From JAQVUB01 sp033809415 (GTDB lineage: Bacteria; Verrucomicrobiota; Lentisphaeria; Oligosphaerales; Oligosphaeraceae), in the NCBI GenBank assembly GCA_033809415.1, contig JAPXLT010000146.1, positions 1 through 11,480 of the forward strand: a stretch of DNA of 11,480 nucleotides. Reading direction: 5' to 3'. This document shows positions 11,411-11,480 of the stretch, one piece after another; position 1 is the first letter of the stretch; each line of letters begins with the position of its first letter. Position numbers and translations under genes: made by a program. The notes under the pieces are model-generated. The model worked only from the letters and a program-made list of their open reading frames with translations, did no database searches and was not told the origin of the DNA.

Positions 11411-11480
11411 GTGGACATTGTGGACGCTGTGGACAGTGTGGACAGTGTGGACGTTGTGGACGCTGTGGACAGTGTGGACG
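11411..11480 (+). repeat. 9-bp tandem array GTGGACNNT
   Basis: Nearly eight units run to the window edge: GTGGACATT, -GCT, -AGT, -AGT, -GTT, -GCT, -AGT and a partial one. The first six bases and the last T are invariant while positions 7 and 8 vary. This is the same family as the array at 1-93, in opposite orientation. It probably continues beyond the window. Confidence 0.95.

Overview
The window looks like a piece of chromosome from an anaerobic, Gram-negative-type bacterium. It carries eleven protein genes, and its intergenic DNA is packed with several families of short repeats. A rubrerythrin points to anaerobic life. A lipoprotein polyamine-type binding protein and a signal-peptide HtrA protease point to a cell envelope with a periplasm. 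A dedicated GlnRS points to direct glutaminyl-tRNA synthesis. The intergenic modules (CACGAAA arms, GTGGACNNT nonamers, GCACCAC/GCACCCT heptamers, a CCCAGGGC..GCCCTGGG hairpin block) resemble what I remember from Lentisphaerota/Verrucomicrobiota-type genomes. That taxonomic placement is an inference from memory, not a search result. No transposase, integrase, phage, toxin, CRISPR, rRNA or tRNA gene is visible.

Layout. Plus strand, 145-5691: a family 2 glycosyltransferase overlapping a DUF2304 membrane protein (ATGA overlap); a second, WcaA-like glycosyltransferase; a divergent tRNA-dihydrouridine synthase; an HtrA/Do protease with two PDZ domains; and a TrmL-type tRNA 2'-O-methyltransferase. 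Minus strand, 5696-10407, read right to left: rubrerythrin, glnS, a FabG-type reductase and an orphan PotD-type lipoprotein. The potD end meets trmL tail to tail with 4 bp between the stops. Plus strand, 10745-11383: an RdgB/HAM1 nucleotide pyrophosphatase, divergent from rubrerythrin. Most genes are housekeeping (tRNA modification and charging, nucleotide-pool cleaning, envelope quality control, lipid/polyhydroxyalkanoate-type reduction, surface glycosylation). Apart from the glycosyltransferase/DUF2304 pair they do not form an evident pathway operon.

The unusual part is between the genes. (1) 9-bp arrays lie at both window ends, in opposite orientation, and at 1253-1279, 5005-5030 and 5144-5212. 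(2) A 19-unit heptamer array runs up to 5 nt before the second glycosyltransferase, and an 11-bp array runs up to 2 nt before the dus start, so both genes lack an ordinary Shine-Dalgarno. (3) A composite element, made of a CACGAAA-type arm followed by a TAGGGGTTG..TTTGACGGATG tail, begins at or just after the 3' ends of the DUF2304 gene, glnS and rdgB. An arm-only copy follows dus, and in rdgB the element is translated into about 20 extra C-terminal residues. (4) Two copies of a ~127-bp hairpin element related to the same arm lie at 6813-6941 and 10571-10697, each upstream of a gene and in the same orientation relative to it. (5) A further module is shared between 4938-4979 and 7931-7975. The pattern suggests a modular, combinable family of intergenic repeats. 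Their function cannot be told from the sequence alone.
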